Shown: positions 37,541 through 49,930, counted from the stretch's first letter. The stretch: 64,000 nt of DNA from Macropodus opercularis (GCA_030770545.1 CM061104.1:14455001-14519000), one strand, 5' to 3'. Notes: a model not told the origin generated them from the letters alone. Numbers and translations: made by a program.

Positions 37541-37544
37541 GCTG

Positions 37545-37860
37545 GTGTGGTGGTTAGCACTGTCACAGCGAGAAGGTCCCGGGTGCGATTCCCGGAGGCG
37601 ACCGGGGGCCTTTCTGTGTCTGAGTCTGCATGTTCTCCCCGTGTCTGTGTGGGTTCTCTCCGGGTTCTCCAGCTTCCTCCCACAGTCTAAAGACATGCAG
37701 TCGGGCTGATTGGAAAAACTCTAAATTGCCCGTAGATGTTAGTGTGACTGGTTGTGCGTCTATATGTGTGGCCCTGCGACAGACTGGCGACCTGTCCAGG
37801 GTGAACCCTGCCTCTCACCCGCGACCCTACGGGGAAGAAGTGGTAGTAGATGAATGAACG
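37545..37860 (+). mobile_element. tRNA-derived SINE
   Basis: The head reads GTGGTGGTTAGCACTGTCAC and carries a good RNA polymerase III B box (GGTGCGATTCC at 37582-37592) with an A-box-like GGTTAGCAC. The body contains the stretches common in teleost short interspersed elements: GCATGTTCTCCCCGTGTCTG, GGGTTCTCTCCGGGTTCTCC, CAGTCTAAAGACATGCAG and ACTGGCGACCTGTCCAGGGT. It ends with GATGAATGAAC-type tail sequence. Several substitutions are present, so it is not brand new. There is no protein-coding capacity. Confidence 0.8.
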
Positions 37861-37955
37861 AGACCATCTCTTTTTATAATGACTTCTTGTTACTGTATTT
37901 CCATGTACGTAGAATAGCTTTGTGTGTAAATTCTGATTTGAAGTCACAACTCAGC

Positions 37956-37960
<5 letters not shown>

Positions 37961-37999
<39 letters not shown>
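37961..37999. repeat. (TA)n microsatellite
   Basis: About 39 bases of perfect TA dinucleotide follow the SINE by 100 bases and precede more AT-rich sequence. Confidence 0.95.
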
Positions 38000-38003
<4 letters not shown>

Positions 38004-38286
38004 TATTTATAGTATAGTAATGTTTACAATTGGTACTAATTGAAAATACAGATTTTCAAGGTAAATAAACGACCACCTCACAAGAATGTTGATGTTTAAT
38101 CGTCATGATATGTAAATAAATTACCAGGAGACACTGAAATAACAATGTTTTCAGATGGTCAGTCAAAGATTTACCAAACATGACCACACAATTATGTTGC
38201 CTGCTCACGTCGTCTTACATGGGCCGAAATTTAACAGTGTTCTTTTAATTAGTGCATCATTAAAACTGCAATAGTCAGTTACATGT

Positions 38287-39920
38287 TATTGCATTAGGCA
38301 GAGCATAAACATATATTCCACAAGTACTGAAGAAATTCAAACTCACTGATGTGATGGCACTAAAGTCCATCAAAAAAACTATCCATGCTACAGTTTGGCA
38401 CCGGATTTCTCAGGATGGGGTCCGAGCCACTTCTCACCTGAACCAGAAAAGAAAATGAGTCTGAGAAAGGTACAGCTTGAAGTACTGATGAAAAACAAGG
38501 TTTCAAATGTTTTATCTGTGTGAATCAAAGTATATGTCAGCTCATACAGTTCACATCAACTGGTAGCTTGACTTTAAGTCTAGATCGTGTGCGTTTGCCA
38601 CTGATGCAGAGCAGAGAGTAGTTTTCTCACCAATGCAGTGAGCCATGAGCTCAAATCTGTCAGAGCCAAAAAAAGTCTCTTGCTTTCCATTTACATGACA
38701 CACCAGCAGGGGAAAGCCAAACGCCTGCGGAAGGACACATTTACTTTTCATTTCATTGTAATGATTTGCCTCTTTTGCCCAAACTAAAGGACAGCTGAAG
38801 GACAACTCACCCCATAATTAAGTGCAGCCTGTGTTGTGCTTTTCAGCTTGTCTTTGATTTCCTTTGACTTGGAAAGCTCCAGCATTTCCTTAATCTCACT
38901 GTCAGACAGTCCTGCCTTTAACGCTGCCTACAATAAAGAGAGTAACTGTTTGACAAAGCTTAAATATGACTCTTACATTTTTTAAATCCAGACCAGATAA
39001 GTTAGTGCCTCAGACAGTGATGCAGGTTCAGTGATGTCTTTGTCCTCGCTCCAGATCCTTCTCCACAGCTCTCGGGACACCTGCTCCACTTGTTTGTCTC
39101 CACCCTTCTCACTCTCTTGCACTGCTGTTATAAGTCGCATTGCAGGTAAGGATCCTGGGATAAGAAAAATAAATAAAGATTATAAAACATGTAGGAAAAA
39201 AGGCATCAGGTTACACTGTATGTGTTTTACAGAGCTATTACTGCTAAGAGCACAACATTATTTATATCTTCATATTGTATCAGTGAAACAAAACAACTGA
39301 GATCTAGCAGCTCAGTCTGCACAGATCTTGTTTCTATTTACCTTTTTCAAACATGACATGGAAAGGGTCAGATGGAAAATTCAAGGGAACGTCAAAATAT
39401 CCTCTCAAGCGGGTCAGATCCTGGGTCATGTATTTGAATTTGTTTGGAATCACAGCAGGGGGCTTGTTGCCTGTCATGACAAATAAACAGTATATGAGTA
39501 ACGGCAGAAATAACCGTGCGTATAACACAAACCCCCTACAACTGTTTACTCAGGTGCCCAGTCTGGATTTACCTGCTCCCTGCATGATGCCAGACAGAAA
39601 AGCAGGGCGAAGCTTCAGATCGATGTTCCACACGTTCCTGTAGCGGCACATGATCTGTAATCAATCGGTTAATTGTCATTATGTGTTAAAAGCTTCTTTT
39701 AAAACACATCTGCGGTTCAGTTATTCTCACTTTCGGCTTATAAAGCACAAACCTCAAAGCCAAGCCAGGTGTAAGGAGAAACCACATCATAGAACAACTC
39801 TACCACTTTCCTCGATCCCATCTTCGTGTCTGCAGGATCAGCAGCAGCTTTTTAATGAAGAGTAAAGTCGTATGATTGACCCAGAAGCTCGGACATTCAG
39901 CCAATCGCACTGCACTACGT
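38287..39920. repeat. Tandem duplication unit, copy 1 (gstk1)
   Basis: About 1.63 kb here is nearly identical to 41150-42800, offset 2892 bases and then 2889 after a 3-base difference in intron 3. Similarity covers all seven exons and all introns of gstk1, plus about 100 bases past each end. Differences are scattered single bases and one cluster in exon 3. Flanks outside the unit do not obviously align. Confidence 0.9.
38388..39821 (-). CDS. gstk1: Glutathione S-transferase kappa 1, copy 1
   Basis: This is a kappa-class glutathione transferase with the DsbA-like thioredoxin fold, found in mitochondria and peroxisomes. Exons are 39821-39753, 39654-39573, 39470-39342, 39154-39009, 38927-38811, 38724-38631 and 38437-38388. 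Phases agree and give 228 residues. Family marks are ELFYDVVSPYTWLGFE with the catalytic serine of the SPY motif, RPAFLSGIMQGAGNKPP, ELWRRIWSEDKDITEP and FFGSDRFELMAHCIGE. The last three residues are AKL, a PTS1-type peroxisomal signal. The exon 4 donor reads GAG then gcacta, an apparent GC-AG intron, because only this boundary keeps the human alignment without gaps. Copy 1 carries AVIPNKF after GNKPP and SLPAMRLITAV. Copy 2 and human keep GL at the first site and SLSAMRF at the second, so copy 1 appears to be the more derived one. The reading frame is intact. Confidence 0.94.
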
Positions 39921-41150
39921 GTGTAGACAGGGCTCTGTTTTCTGGTTGGTTGTCAAACAGTGAAAACCCAGACAGATTAATGAAGACAGCACAGCAGAGA
40001 GGAAGCTACAATTTAAATCAACGAAGGCAAGTAACAATAAATAAACTAAATAAAAAACGGAATGAAAAGTACATACTAAATATATATGAATGACTATAAT
40101 ATGTGTGGTTTCACTCTGCTTAGTTCTCTGAGGTTCTGAGCCACATTGTTTCCCATGTTTGATGTGAAATAAAACCTGTTGGTGGAATTAGTAGAAAACC
40201 AACACTCTATAATGGTAGTTAATACTTCATAGACTACCGTCGTGAACTAAGTGAACTTACTTTACCATGTACTTCTCGAGTAATCCACTGAATTGTCCTA
40301 TAATCAATCAAATAAGGCTTTTCAAAGAAATCTGAAACCGAATGTAACCAGTTCCTGCAGCCCGAAGGGCCAATTAACTAATAGCAGAGTGATATTTTAT
40401 TCACCATGTGGGAACAATGTGGCGTTGGTTAACTGGAGGACAATCTGGTTTACTGCAGCAGTAACAAGCACCAAATGAGTCAATGTTTTCTGTGGTAGTA
40501 GTACATGAAGTACTGTACGAGGCAGAAACTCAAAAGATTAACTAGTTACAAAGCAAATGATCTGTTTTGATTCACCACCAAACTTTCTGACAATAATAGT
40601 TTTTTCACAGTCACATGAATGAATTGTTTTACATGAAACCTTCATAAGTTCACTGGCTGCTGACCAACAGTCGTCATTCGTTAACTATGTTAATACTTTG
40701 CAATACAGTACATAAAACTCATAAGAGTAAATAAGACCCGAATCCTCAGTAACTGTATTTATGTCTACATTTATATACAGGCATTTATACATTTTAAATT
40801 TATAACAAATTCATGAAATTCTACAACCTAAGCCTGTTAATGGCCTATTTTTTTCCAACAGACTGCATATTAAAATTAGCAACATGAGGGTAAATCTCCA
40901 ACATTCCCTCCTGGTTTATGGTTGTTAGATGCAGAGCAAGTGATAACGGCAACTTTGATCATCTTTCAAACGGAGAAAGGCATCATGACAATGAACACAC
41001 ACATTACAGCTAAAATAGTGTGAAAGAGGATTAGAGTCAACATAAATAAGGCTCCGACTTTAATCTCGTTTCAACTCTAAATCAGACATGAAAGTAAGAA
41101 CTCAAACATTCTTATAGTGGCCCTTTATGTTCTACGCAAATCCTGCTGTT
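39920..41150. other. Spacer between the two gstk1 copies
   Basis: No gene is visible. It holds the copy 2 downstream flank and the copy 1 upstream flank, is AT-rich, and includes the roughly 47-base segment near 40252-40298 that resembles 37132-37178. Confidence 0.4.
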
Positions 41151-42800
41151 ATTATTGCATTAGGCAGAGAATAAACATATGTTGCAGAAGTACTGAAGAA
41201 AATCTAACTCATTAATGTGATGACGCTAAAGTTTAAGCGTCTGTGAGCACTCTACTGGTGTTTGCAGGCAACTTCCATCCTACAGTTTGGCACCGGATTT
41301 CTCAGGATGGGGTCCGAGCCACTTCTCACCTGAACCAGAAAAGAAAATGAGTCTGAGAAAGGTACAGCTTGAAGTACTGATGAAAAACAAGGTTTCAAAT
41401 GTTTTATCTGTGTGAATCAAAGTATATGTCAGCTCATACAGTTCACATCAACTGGTAGCTTGACTTTAAGTCTAGATCGTGTGCGTTTGCCACTGATGCA
41501 GAGCAGAGAGTAGTTTTCTCACCAATGCAGTGAGCCATGAGCTCAAATCTGTCAGAGCCAAAAAAAGTCTCTTGCTTTCCATTTACATGACACACCAGCA
41601 GGGGAAAGCCAAACGCCTGTGGAAGGACACATTTACTTTTCATTACATTGTAATGATTTGCCTCTTTTGCCCAAACTAAAGGACAGCTGAAGGACAACTC
41701 ACCCCATAATTAAGTGCAGCCTGTGTTGTGCTTTTCAGCTTGTCTTTGATTTCCTTTGACTTGGAAAGCTCCAGCATTTCCTTAATCTCACTGTCAGACA
41801 GTCCTGCCTTTAACGCTGCCTAGAATAAAGAGAGTAACTGTTTGACAAAGCTTAAATATGACTCTTACATTTTTTAAATCCAGACCAGATAAGTTAGTGC
41901 CTCGGACAGTGATGCAGGTTCAGTGATGTCTTTGTCCTCGCTCCAGATCCTTCTCCACAGCTCTCGGGACACCTGCTCCACTTGTTTGTCTCCACCCTTC
42001 TCACTCTCTTGCACTGCTGTTATAAATCGCATTGCAGATAAGGATCCTGGGATAAGAAAAATAAATAAAGATAAAACATGTAGGAAAAAAGGCATCAGGT
42101 TACACTGTATGTGTTTTACGGAGCTATTACTGCTAAGAGCACAACATTATTTATATCTTCATATTGTATCAGTGAAACAAAACAACTGAGATCTAGCAGC
42201 TCAGTCTGCACAGATCTTGTTTCTATTTACCTTTTTCAAACATGACATGGAAAGGGTCAGATGGAAAATTCAAGGGAACGTCAAAATATCCTCTCAAGCG
42301 GGTCAGATCCTGGGTCATGTATTTGAATTTGTTTGGAACTAAACCAGGAGGCTTGTTGCCTGTCATGACAAATAAACAGTATATGAGTAACAGCAGAAAT
42401 AACCGTGCGTATAACACAAACCCCCTACAACTGTTTACTCAGGTGCCCAGTCTGGATTTACCTGCTCCCTGCATGATGCCAGACAGGAAAGCAGGGCGAA
42501 GCTTCAGATCGATGTTCCACACGTTCCTGTAGCGGCACATGATCTGTAATCAAACGGTTAATTGTCATTATGTGTTAAAAGCTTCTTTTAAAACACATCT
42601 GCGGTTCAGTTATTCTCACTTTCGGCTTATAAAGCACAAACCTCAAAGCCAAGCCAGGTGTAAGGAGAAACCACATCATAGAACAACTCTACCACTTTCG
42701 TCGATCCCATCTTCGTGTCTGCAGGATCAGCAGCAGCTTTTTAATGAAGGGTAAAGTCGTATGATTGACCCAGAAGCTCGGACTTTCGCCAGTCGTGCTG
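41150..42800. repeat. Tandem duplication unit, copy 2 (gstk1)
   Basis: This is the second copy of the 1.6 kb unit. The left junction is recognisable as gcattaggcagagaataaacat (copy 1 gcattaggcagagcataaacat). The right one is near agaagctcggac, after which the two sequences part. Confidence 0.9.
41280..42710 (-). CDS. gstk1: Glutathione S-transferase kappa 1, copy 2
   Basis: Second intact kappa-class glutathione transferase gene, same orientation as copy 1. Exons are 42710-42642, 42543-42462, 42359-42231, 42046-41901, 41819-41703, 41616-41523 and 41329-41280, giving 228 residues. All splice boundaries match copy 1, including the GC donor after exon 4 (GTCCGAG then gcacta) and the AKL end. Protein differences from copy 1 that I can see are Thr for Arg at residue 4, GLV for AVI after GNKPP, and SLSAMRFITAV for SLPAMRLITAV. 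At the last two sites copy 2 agrees better with human GSTK1. Its upstream region (42711 onward) becomes unique after about 90 bases, so the two copies may be regulated differently. Confidence 0.94.
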
Positions 42801-42869
42801 CACTGACTGCAGTTAAATATATCAAAGGTCAACAGGCATGACGCAGCTTCTAATATCCATAAGAGAGAC

Positions 42870-44815
42870 AAATAAAGTTATTTTGTAAAGCTCAAACCCA
42901 GCTGCCTTGGTGTTAGCACTGTTTGCTACCACTGTTATCTACACTTTCGTTGAGTTAGAAGACGGTTTAGCGTTCAGTTAGCTACAGCTAAGTAGCTGTA
43001 CAAATATCATGTGGAGGGGACTCGCTCAAATGTCTGCTTAGAACGTAAACACGGCGCCACGTCACCCCATCGTCCGGAAGAGATCGGGCATCGTGCAGCG
43101 TTTCTTCTTCTTCGTTTGTGGCTTCACGGCCGCTGACATCCTTAAAGTTGTTTCCGCGTCCAATCACTAACCAACACACATCAAGCACCTTGTGTTTCCT
43201 TTCAGCTCGACGCCACCAGAATAACAAACATCTCAACACTCGAATGATCAGATGTTCTGACTCCAACCTCTGTCCTATAGTGCTGCCATGGAAAAAGATG
43301 AAATAGCATTTATATATAAATATCGTACCGTGAATTTAAAACTATCATACGCTAGTACATTTTAAAATTAAGTTATCATATGATCACGAAAGTACAGTAA
43401 CTTGTAGAACTGTGTCAACAGGAAGAAGTAGTAATGAAATCCTAGTACTTGTTAACATCTAGCCAATGAAATTCGTAATGTTATTACAAACACAGAAAAT
43501 CCAATACATGAATTTATACGTTTTGTATGCGTTTATTTCATATTATTTGTAATTATTTTCATAGCTGTAATATCCCACACCAAGTGAACACCACAACAGC
43601 GGCGCTTCAGCCTCGTTTCCCAGCAACCACCGTGGGTTTGTTATTGAATAGAACTCGTCGACCCGTTCCAGATTTTCTTCTTCTTCGACGCCGTTTTTTG
43701 TTTGACTTCTTCTTCGTCTATAACTTTTTTACTGACTGGCTAAAAGAACACTAATGTTTTTACCCCCATCCAGTGGACGGCGGCGTCAGCTAATAAACAA
43801 TGTTTGTATTTTTTTGTTATGTATAGTTCTAAAAGCTACACGATGCTGCCAAGGGAAACAATTTGCCTAGTTTATTCCAAAGTTATAGACTTTAGACTTT
43901 ATTATCATTACCATTGTAGTAATACAACGAAATTTGTTTGGTAGCACTTCGGAGACCAGCAGCAGTAATAAACATATGACTATAAATAAACAAAGTAGTA
44001 GACACAAGGTAATTACACTGAAACATAATAAATAAATAAATAAACAATATATACAATGAGAAAAGTACGTGTATTGGCAGCAGCATGGGGAAGAAAAGTT
44101 ATACTGTAGATACAGTTTATTTTAAGGTTGAAGTTCCTTCCAATATTATATGATGACACTTTTTTTCTTACAAAATGCTAATGTAACAAAGTATTACTTC
44201 CTACTGCTGCTACTTCTCACTATTATTGCTGTTCTGTTGGCCTTTCTGTCAGAGTTTTAGTTTCTCACAGTTGAACTCATAAATATCTCAACTCCAAAAG
44301 GAGTAAATGTTTGACCAGTATGTTCCCATCATCACTGCACTCTGAAACCAGTACTACCCGCTGTGTGCTTGATGTGTGTGAACTACTTCCATTATATCCC
44401 ATTATCGTCTTGATGTTTAAAGATGAACATACCTACAAAAGTACAATATAAGCACATATCATGTTTTACTACTTTATATGCATGCGATGGCTTAACATAT
44501 AGTATATGAACATATTAATGATGTCATAAATAATCAGAGCAATATTACCATTTATGGAACTGACATAGAAATCTTTCTTCACTTCCATTCTTCTTCTGCA
44601 TCTTCATTTTACTTCAGTGATAAATATAAAGATAAACTGAAATTTCTCTAAGATACAATTTCAGTAGTATTATATTCTAAAATGTTACTCCTATCACAGT
44701 AACATATGTAAATATTTTTTACTTTCATATTCTATGTACATGATGATAAGATAGCAACAACATAGACTAGCAATTTAAATATCTGTATGAAACTCTCATC
44801 TATCTACAATTGAAT
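42870..44815. other. Intergenic region between gstk1 copy 2 and the Rap1GAP-like gene
   Basis: No supported gene. 42900-43300 is likely the gstk1 copy 2 promoter side. 43500-43760 has an open stretch with no recognisable domain. The rest is AT-rich. Confidence 0.4.
43885..44050 (+). repeat. Possible degenerate interspersed repeat tail
   Basis: The stretch gactttattatcattacc through aatacaacgaaatttg, followed by AATA-rich simple sequence, resembles the ends of common fish interspersed repeats. I cannot name the family and see no open frame. Confidence 0.3.
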
Positions 44816-44819
44816 ATAT

Positions 44820-47800
44820 CTAGGTCTCCTCTTGGGGACTTGTTTGATCTTTGACTTCAGATGGAACCAAACTCTCATTTGGAGATTTGTCACTGAAAAA
44901 CAGAGAAATAATGAATTGCATCTCTAAATAAAACCATGCTACTGAGTAAAACCTTATTTTTAATTAGATTTTACCTCTCTCCATCTTTTTCTGCCTACAA
45001 AGTAAGGTAGAGAAGAATATTAGTTCAAATCGTCAAATCAACTTGATAAAACTACAGATTGCTCTACCTAATTGTGAGTGTGTACCTTTGGCTTCTGTGC
45101 GCCACTGCCACCAGTCTTCCTGGGAACTCCAAGAGTCTCAAACGAGTGACTCCGCACTCTGATGGCCCTCTGATGAATGAGGAAAAGGGTCAAAATGATG
45201 TGCGAGTTTTTTAAAAGTTTGAGATAGACCAAAATTCACCTTAAAGTTTTCAATGAATCCTCCACTCCCCTCAGATCCCCCCCGGGCTCCCTCAGATGAC
45301 GGGAGAGCAGACAGAGACGGATCCACCAACATGCACTGAGAACGGGTGGAAAGTTCAGCCTGCAGGCTCTCCAGCAGTGATGAACGTGTGCGCAGCTTTC
45401 CAAGAGACAAGAAGCCACATTTGATCACATTGAGCACAGAATAATATCAGGCCACAGCATCTCCCATCTATACTACTCCCACTGTACCTCTAGTCTGCTG
45501 AACCTCTCGGCCTTATAGCAGGAGATCTCAGCATTGATGAGTTTGGTCAGAAGAAACTCTCTCAACAGTGAACGCTGGAAGACGGGAAAGAAGGAACAAG
45601 GACAAGCAAAGACATTTTGGCTGGTATCCTTGCAAAGCCACGGATTAAGCTAATAAGACCAACCATGGCTCTGTTCTCTTGCTCTGTGTTTTAGGGAGGG
45701 AACTGAATTGGCTGCTTCATTTGCTGTATTTATTCTGTATTCAGTATAATAAAGTTACTCTGTTACTCTGCACTTGGCTTTGATCTTATTGTTTCTTACA
45801 TCTTTGAAGACCGGAGGATCTGGGAGGATTGGACCAAAAGGAGGGACGTCCTCTCTGGCTGTAACAGACACCTGGGAGCAAAGAAAGAGTCTGACGGATC
45901 TTTAAAAGCTGGGATCAGTCTGATTCACACAAACCTGATGTTTATTCTTACCTGGTAGGAGGCTTCATGGGTCTCCTCCCCCCTCTGGACCCTCCGGACC
46001 ACCAGGAAACAGTGCAGGAAGTGGGACTTAATAACGTCTGACAGAAAAGGAGTTTGGCCTTCCTGATACACCAAAGCTACTATGTCATTGCCAATGTGCC
46101 TTTTTCGTTGTAACTGTGCATGGTGACAAAGAGAGAACGGGTGTCAGTGTTCAAAAAGCTAATTCACTGTAAATCATCCGAGTCTCTGAGACTCAGACAA
46201 CACTGACCTGCTGCGGGTCGCCCTCTGTGAAAGGCAGTTTGGTTGCAACATGGAACATTACTTGTCTGCCATGAAAGGAAGTGAAGACTGCTTCACTTCC
46301 AGTCTGACCGTGACACACGTCCAGGCCTCCTCTGAACCTAAGGTAAGGGAGCAACAAGAGAAAGTCTGATGATTTTTCACGCCGCATGTGTCCTTTCTCC
46401 AGGGAAACACCAACATACCCAGTAAATCCTTGTAGCTGAACTGTCTCTCCCAGAACCGACAGGAACTCTTGAAACTCTTCACTTTCGTCGCTGTTGCTAA
46501 GGATATCCTCCTCGGTGAGCTACACAGAGATGGATGGTGTCTGAGAGGAAGTGTGATATGATGCCACTTTTCAGCCAGTTCTATCAATGCAAAACAATGC
46601 AGAGCAGTAAAGCAGCACTTCTTCTTACCTGCCCTTCCTTTTGATACAGGACGCCAAACTTGAAGTTAGGAGACACTCTGTGTTCATCGAATGCAGTTAT
46701 GAGTTCTGGAGCCTGAAGGAAGGTAACACAAAGACAGACTGTGTGTTAATTTGTCTAAATTAATGTCATTTTCGTTCTTTTTTGCTCATTTTGGAGCATT
46801 ACCTTGAGGTAGCTGACTGCTTCAAACTTTGAGACTGTAACTCTGTCACAGAGCATCTGAAAAAAGATTTTTATAGTGACTTTAGACATTTTACTTCTAC
46901 TCCAGTCCTTCTCACTGGGATATACTTAACATTGCCTCCATTGCCTTTGCTAAAGTAAATAAACCAAGCTCCACCCTGACCAGCTACAGCCATAAAAAGG
47001 CTTCACACAAGGCAATGCAAATATTACGTTGTGAAAAATGAAACTACTCTGATAGGGAATAAATTGAGCAATACCTTTGCTAATTCAACAGCAGAGGGGA
47101 TGTTGGTGAAAAGAGACACAGAGAAAACTCCATGCAGAGAACACTCCTTCATTCTGTCAGAAAGAAAACTACGCTTCAGTTTAATGGCTTAAATAAAAAT
47201 CCCAATCTGTCTTCCAGACATGTTTTAGGACATGTGAGTTTAATCTGCTTTGAATATGAATTTGTGTACACACATTAAATCATCCAGTCAGCACTTCACC
47301 AAATCCCTGGCGTTCGGAGGCGACAGTAAGAAAGCTGAGAAATGTTGTTGCCTGTATCACAGCTTAGAAATATAAACAGTGCCTCAAGGGCCAAACTTCT
47401 CCACCTTAATATCACCCGTAGTTTATTCTCTTCCTCCTCCAAACACACAGAGAGAACCAGAGGCCCCAGAGATGAATCCACTGCTGTGAACGAGTGATGA
47501 TACTAGGAGGGAAAAATAGGATTAAAAGAGGAAAGAAAACCTGTTACTTGAGATCTTAAACACAGCTCACTAACCCGAGAGCGGAAGAACTCGTGGTAGA
47601 TCTTGGCCTCTCCATCTCTTTCCATGATGTCATAGCTCTCTGGATCAAAGTCGACGTGGGAAGAGGTGGGACTCACATCTGCGATCCTCTCCAATGGGGG
47701 ATCTATCCAGTAGCTCCCCGCTTTCGATGGCAGGATAAGCGGCAGCTCTCCGCCTATTGTTAACAGTTGAGACTAAAACAGACAAGGATGACTTGATAAA

Positions 47801-48696
47801 GAAGATTAGGACCTGCTTTGTCCTGTTTGGGGAAACAAATGTTCATGGGATCACAGGATCAGACGCGACTTTGCCTTGGGTTTTTATTCTCAGGCACAGG
47901 ACTAACCTTAAGAGGGAGAGGGAATTCACACCGCTGCTCATCGATCCTGCTGCCCTGATGGAGTATTGATAATAAGAAACTTCAGCTGCTCAGGCATCAC
48001 TGGACAACACAAGATCAATCACACTGTAACTCACCTGCAGCTTTTCAATGATTTCAAACAGCTCTGTGTCCTGTTACAAGCAACAGGCAGCAGACGTCAG
48101 AGAGAATTGCAGACAGAGAGAAAGGGAAAGAGAAACAAGGGGAGGAAGAGGAACATGACTAATGATTCTGCTGCAAGTGGAAACTCACTTCTCTGAAACA
48201 CAGCGAATAGACATTAAGTATATTTAATTAAAGTGAGACAAGCAGGTCTATGCCGAACACGTAATTTCATATCACCCTCTGGTTGGTGCTGGCTGAAAGG
48301 AAAGGCTTGCTCTCATTAGTCGGAGAGTCCAGAATGTCCAGTTTGTTGTCCTCTGCAGATTGGAGCCTGCAACAGATTGGTACAGACAGAAAGCTTGTTT
48401 AGTTCCTGCAGTGTACAACAATACTGGGTTGTTAATATAAAACAGCTGCAATAGAGAAACTAAAGCCTCACCTCGTCTCATCCCCACACGTGAATCTGTC
48501 CATACTGTAAACAAGGAAGTGAGAGGTCAGAGAAGAATATCATCTTAAACAGACGAGATTACTTGCGTCTAAATAGAAATTATTCACACTTTGTGGTAAC
48601 TGTCACCTCTGATTTGTTCACTCACCCTCCATATGCACCAAAAGTGAAACTTCTCTTCCTGGATAAGGAGATGTCATTCCTCTTTTCTTTCTCCAT
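44820..48696 (-). CDS. Rap1 GTPase-activating protein-like, with GoLoco motif
   Basis: This would inactivate Rap1-type GTPases. Exons are 48696-48626, 48504-48472, 48366-48276, 48070-48035, 47954-47907, 47772-47575, 47502-47405, 47153-47075, 46856-46803, 46712-46629, 46519-46419, 46337-46208, 46113-45952, 45871-45800, 45574-45488, 45395-45240, 45169-45086, 44994-44975 and 44892-44820. Phases agree and give 558 residues. The N-terminus has the GoLoco-type RKRSFTFGAYGG seen in RAP1GAP. Then come LFEIIEKLQGSRIDEQRCEF, the RapGAP domain with FKFGVLYQKEGQ, GFRGGLDVCHGQTGSEAVF and LPFTEGDPQQ, and the asparagine-thumb helix RKRHIGNDIVALVYQ. The catalytic Asn is present. REFLLTKLINAE, IENFK and RSHSFET follow in the tail, which is shorter than RAP1GAP's. 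I cannot tell whether this is rap1gap, rap1gap2 or a fish-specific rap1gapl. It lies head to head with casp2. Confidence 0.9.
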
Positions 48697-48699
48697 GCC

Positions 48700-49930
48700 T
48701 CCGGTGTCACAGGGAATGTTTGTACATGCCAGTTTGCTGCTGAGTCAATCAGGGCTGGTTAAGGTTGAATTAATTCACCCTATCACTCTGTCACAGCTCC
48801 TCCTCTCTGCCCCCTGCCTTCACTCGTTTAAGCTTCTATTTCCTCCCTCTGTCCTGCTGTCAGCCAGACAGGCATCATTAACTCACTCGTGGTCACAGGT
48901 GTAGCGGCTGCCAAACACAGGGCTGCTTCATGCCATCGATCCCTGCGCTTACACGAACACGCTTGGTGGTTTCTCATCCTGCCTGGGCTTAAAGGTAGAC
49001 GTGGAAGTAAATAAAGAAATGGGTGAGACATTTTCCCCTGGACCTGTTACCCTTTGAGATAGTGAGGGTAATCAATTATTGATGGCACACACAGTGAGGG
49101 TGAGGAGATAGACAGCAGGGGAGAGTGAGGTAGGCATGAGGAGAGGGAGAGAGAGGGAGGAAGACAAAAAGAAAGATGTTAAAATGAGAGTATTTATAAT
49201 AGTGCAAACGGTGCAAATGCTTCGCTGTTAAAGAGTAAACTTCTTCTTTTATGTTCAAAATGACAGATCCTTGTCATTATTCTCACCTTGAATGCATAGA
49301 AATTTTACTGCAGATGTTTTCATCCTGATACATTTTCATACCTAGGATTTTGTTTCATTTTTTGTTTAGGATTTGGATGATTTTATTCAATCTTTTGTTT
49401 TAAATTCTTTCATATGCACCTCTGGCTGTTTGTGCCTGTAAATCTCTCTTCAACATGTGGTCAGTTATTCCCAGAAACTGATTCAAATTCAAACTCCTCT
49501 CTATCCACTGCTGACAGTTATATCTATCGTCGCTGCGACCGCCCCCTTTACGTAATTGATTGGCCAGTTGAAACGCCACTCAAAACGTCTCGAGCGTTCA
49601 TTGGTTTAGCAACCAAAACAGCTCGACGGTTCAGGCTGTTTTCCTTGGTAGGTCTGATACCCGCGGAAGTTTGTGTGAGGGGTTTTTAGTTTGCGTGGAA
49701 AGCGTAAAACAGTCGACAACCGTCGACAGTTTGTCGTAGCTTTTGTGTAGTGTTTGATATCTTGTTGCAGACACAGAAGAACGGTAAGAACGAGGTTGTG
49801 AATGAATGGCGTCGGTTACTTTACTGTGCAGGAATAGGAAGTCAAAGTTAGCTAGTTAGCTAGCGCGTTAGCGTGTTTCACGGTGGCTTCTTGTTAACGG
49901 AGACAGCATATGACACGTTTTTCTTTGTAG
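48700..49930. promoter_or_regulatory. Shared upstream region of the Rap1GAP-like gene and casp2
   Basis: The two genes start in opposite directions, 1.33 kb apart by start codon. A likely noncoding first exon of casp2 ends at the donor GAACG before gtaagaa near 49791. The region 49550-49760 is moderately GC-rich, with GATTGG near 49558, an inverted CCAAT box. Further noncoding exons of the Rap1GAP-like gene may lie in 48720-49260. Confidence 0.4.

Noticed and set aside
37549..37600. tRNA-like head with A and B boxes
   Set aside because: It is followed by a typical SINE body and lacks a complete cloverleaf, so it is a SINE promoter and not a tRNA gene.
37437..37947. Open frames of 64-90 codons on both strands
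   Set aside because: They lie inside the SINE and its flank.
43527..43754. 75-codon plus-strand open frame near a possible promoter
   Set aside because: No domain, Phe/Arg-rich low complexity and no splice context.
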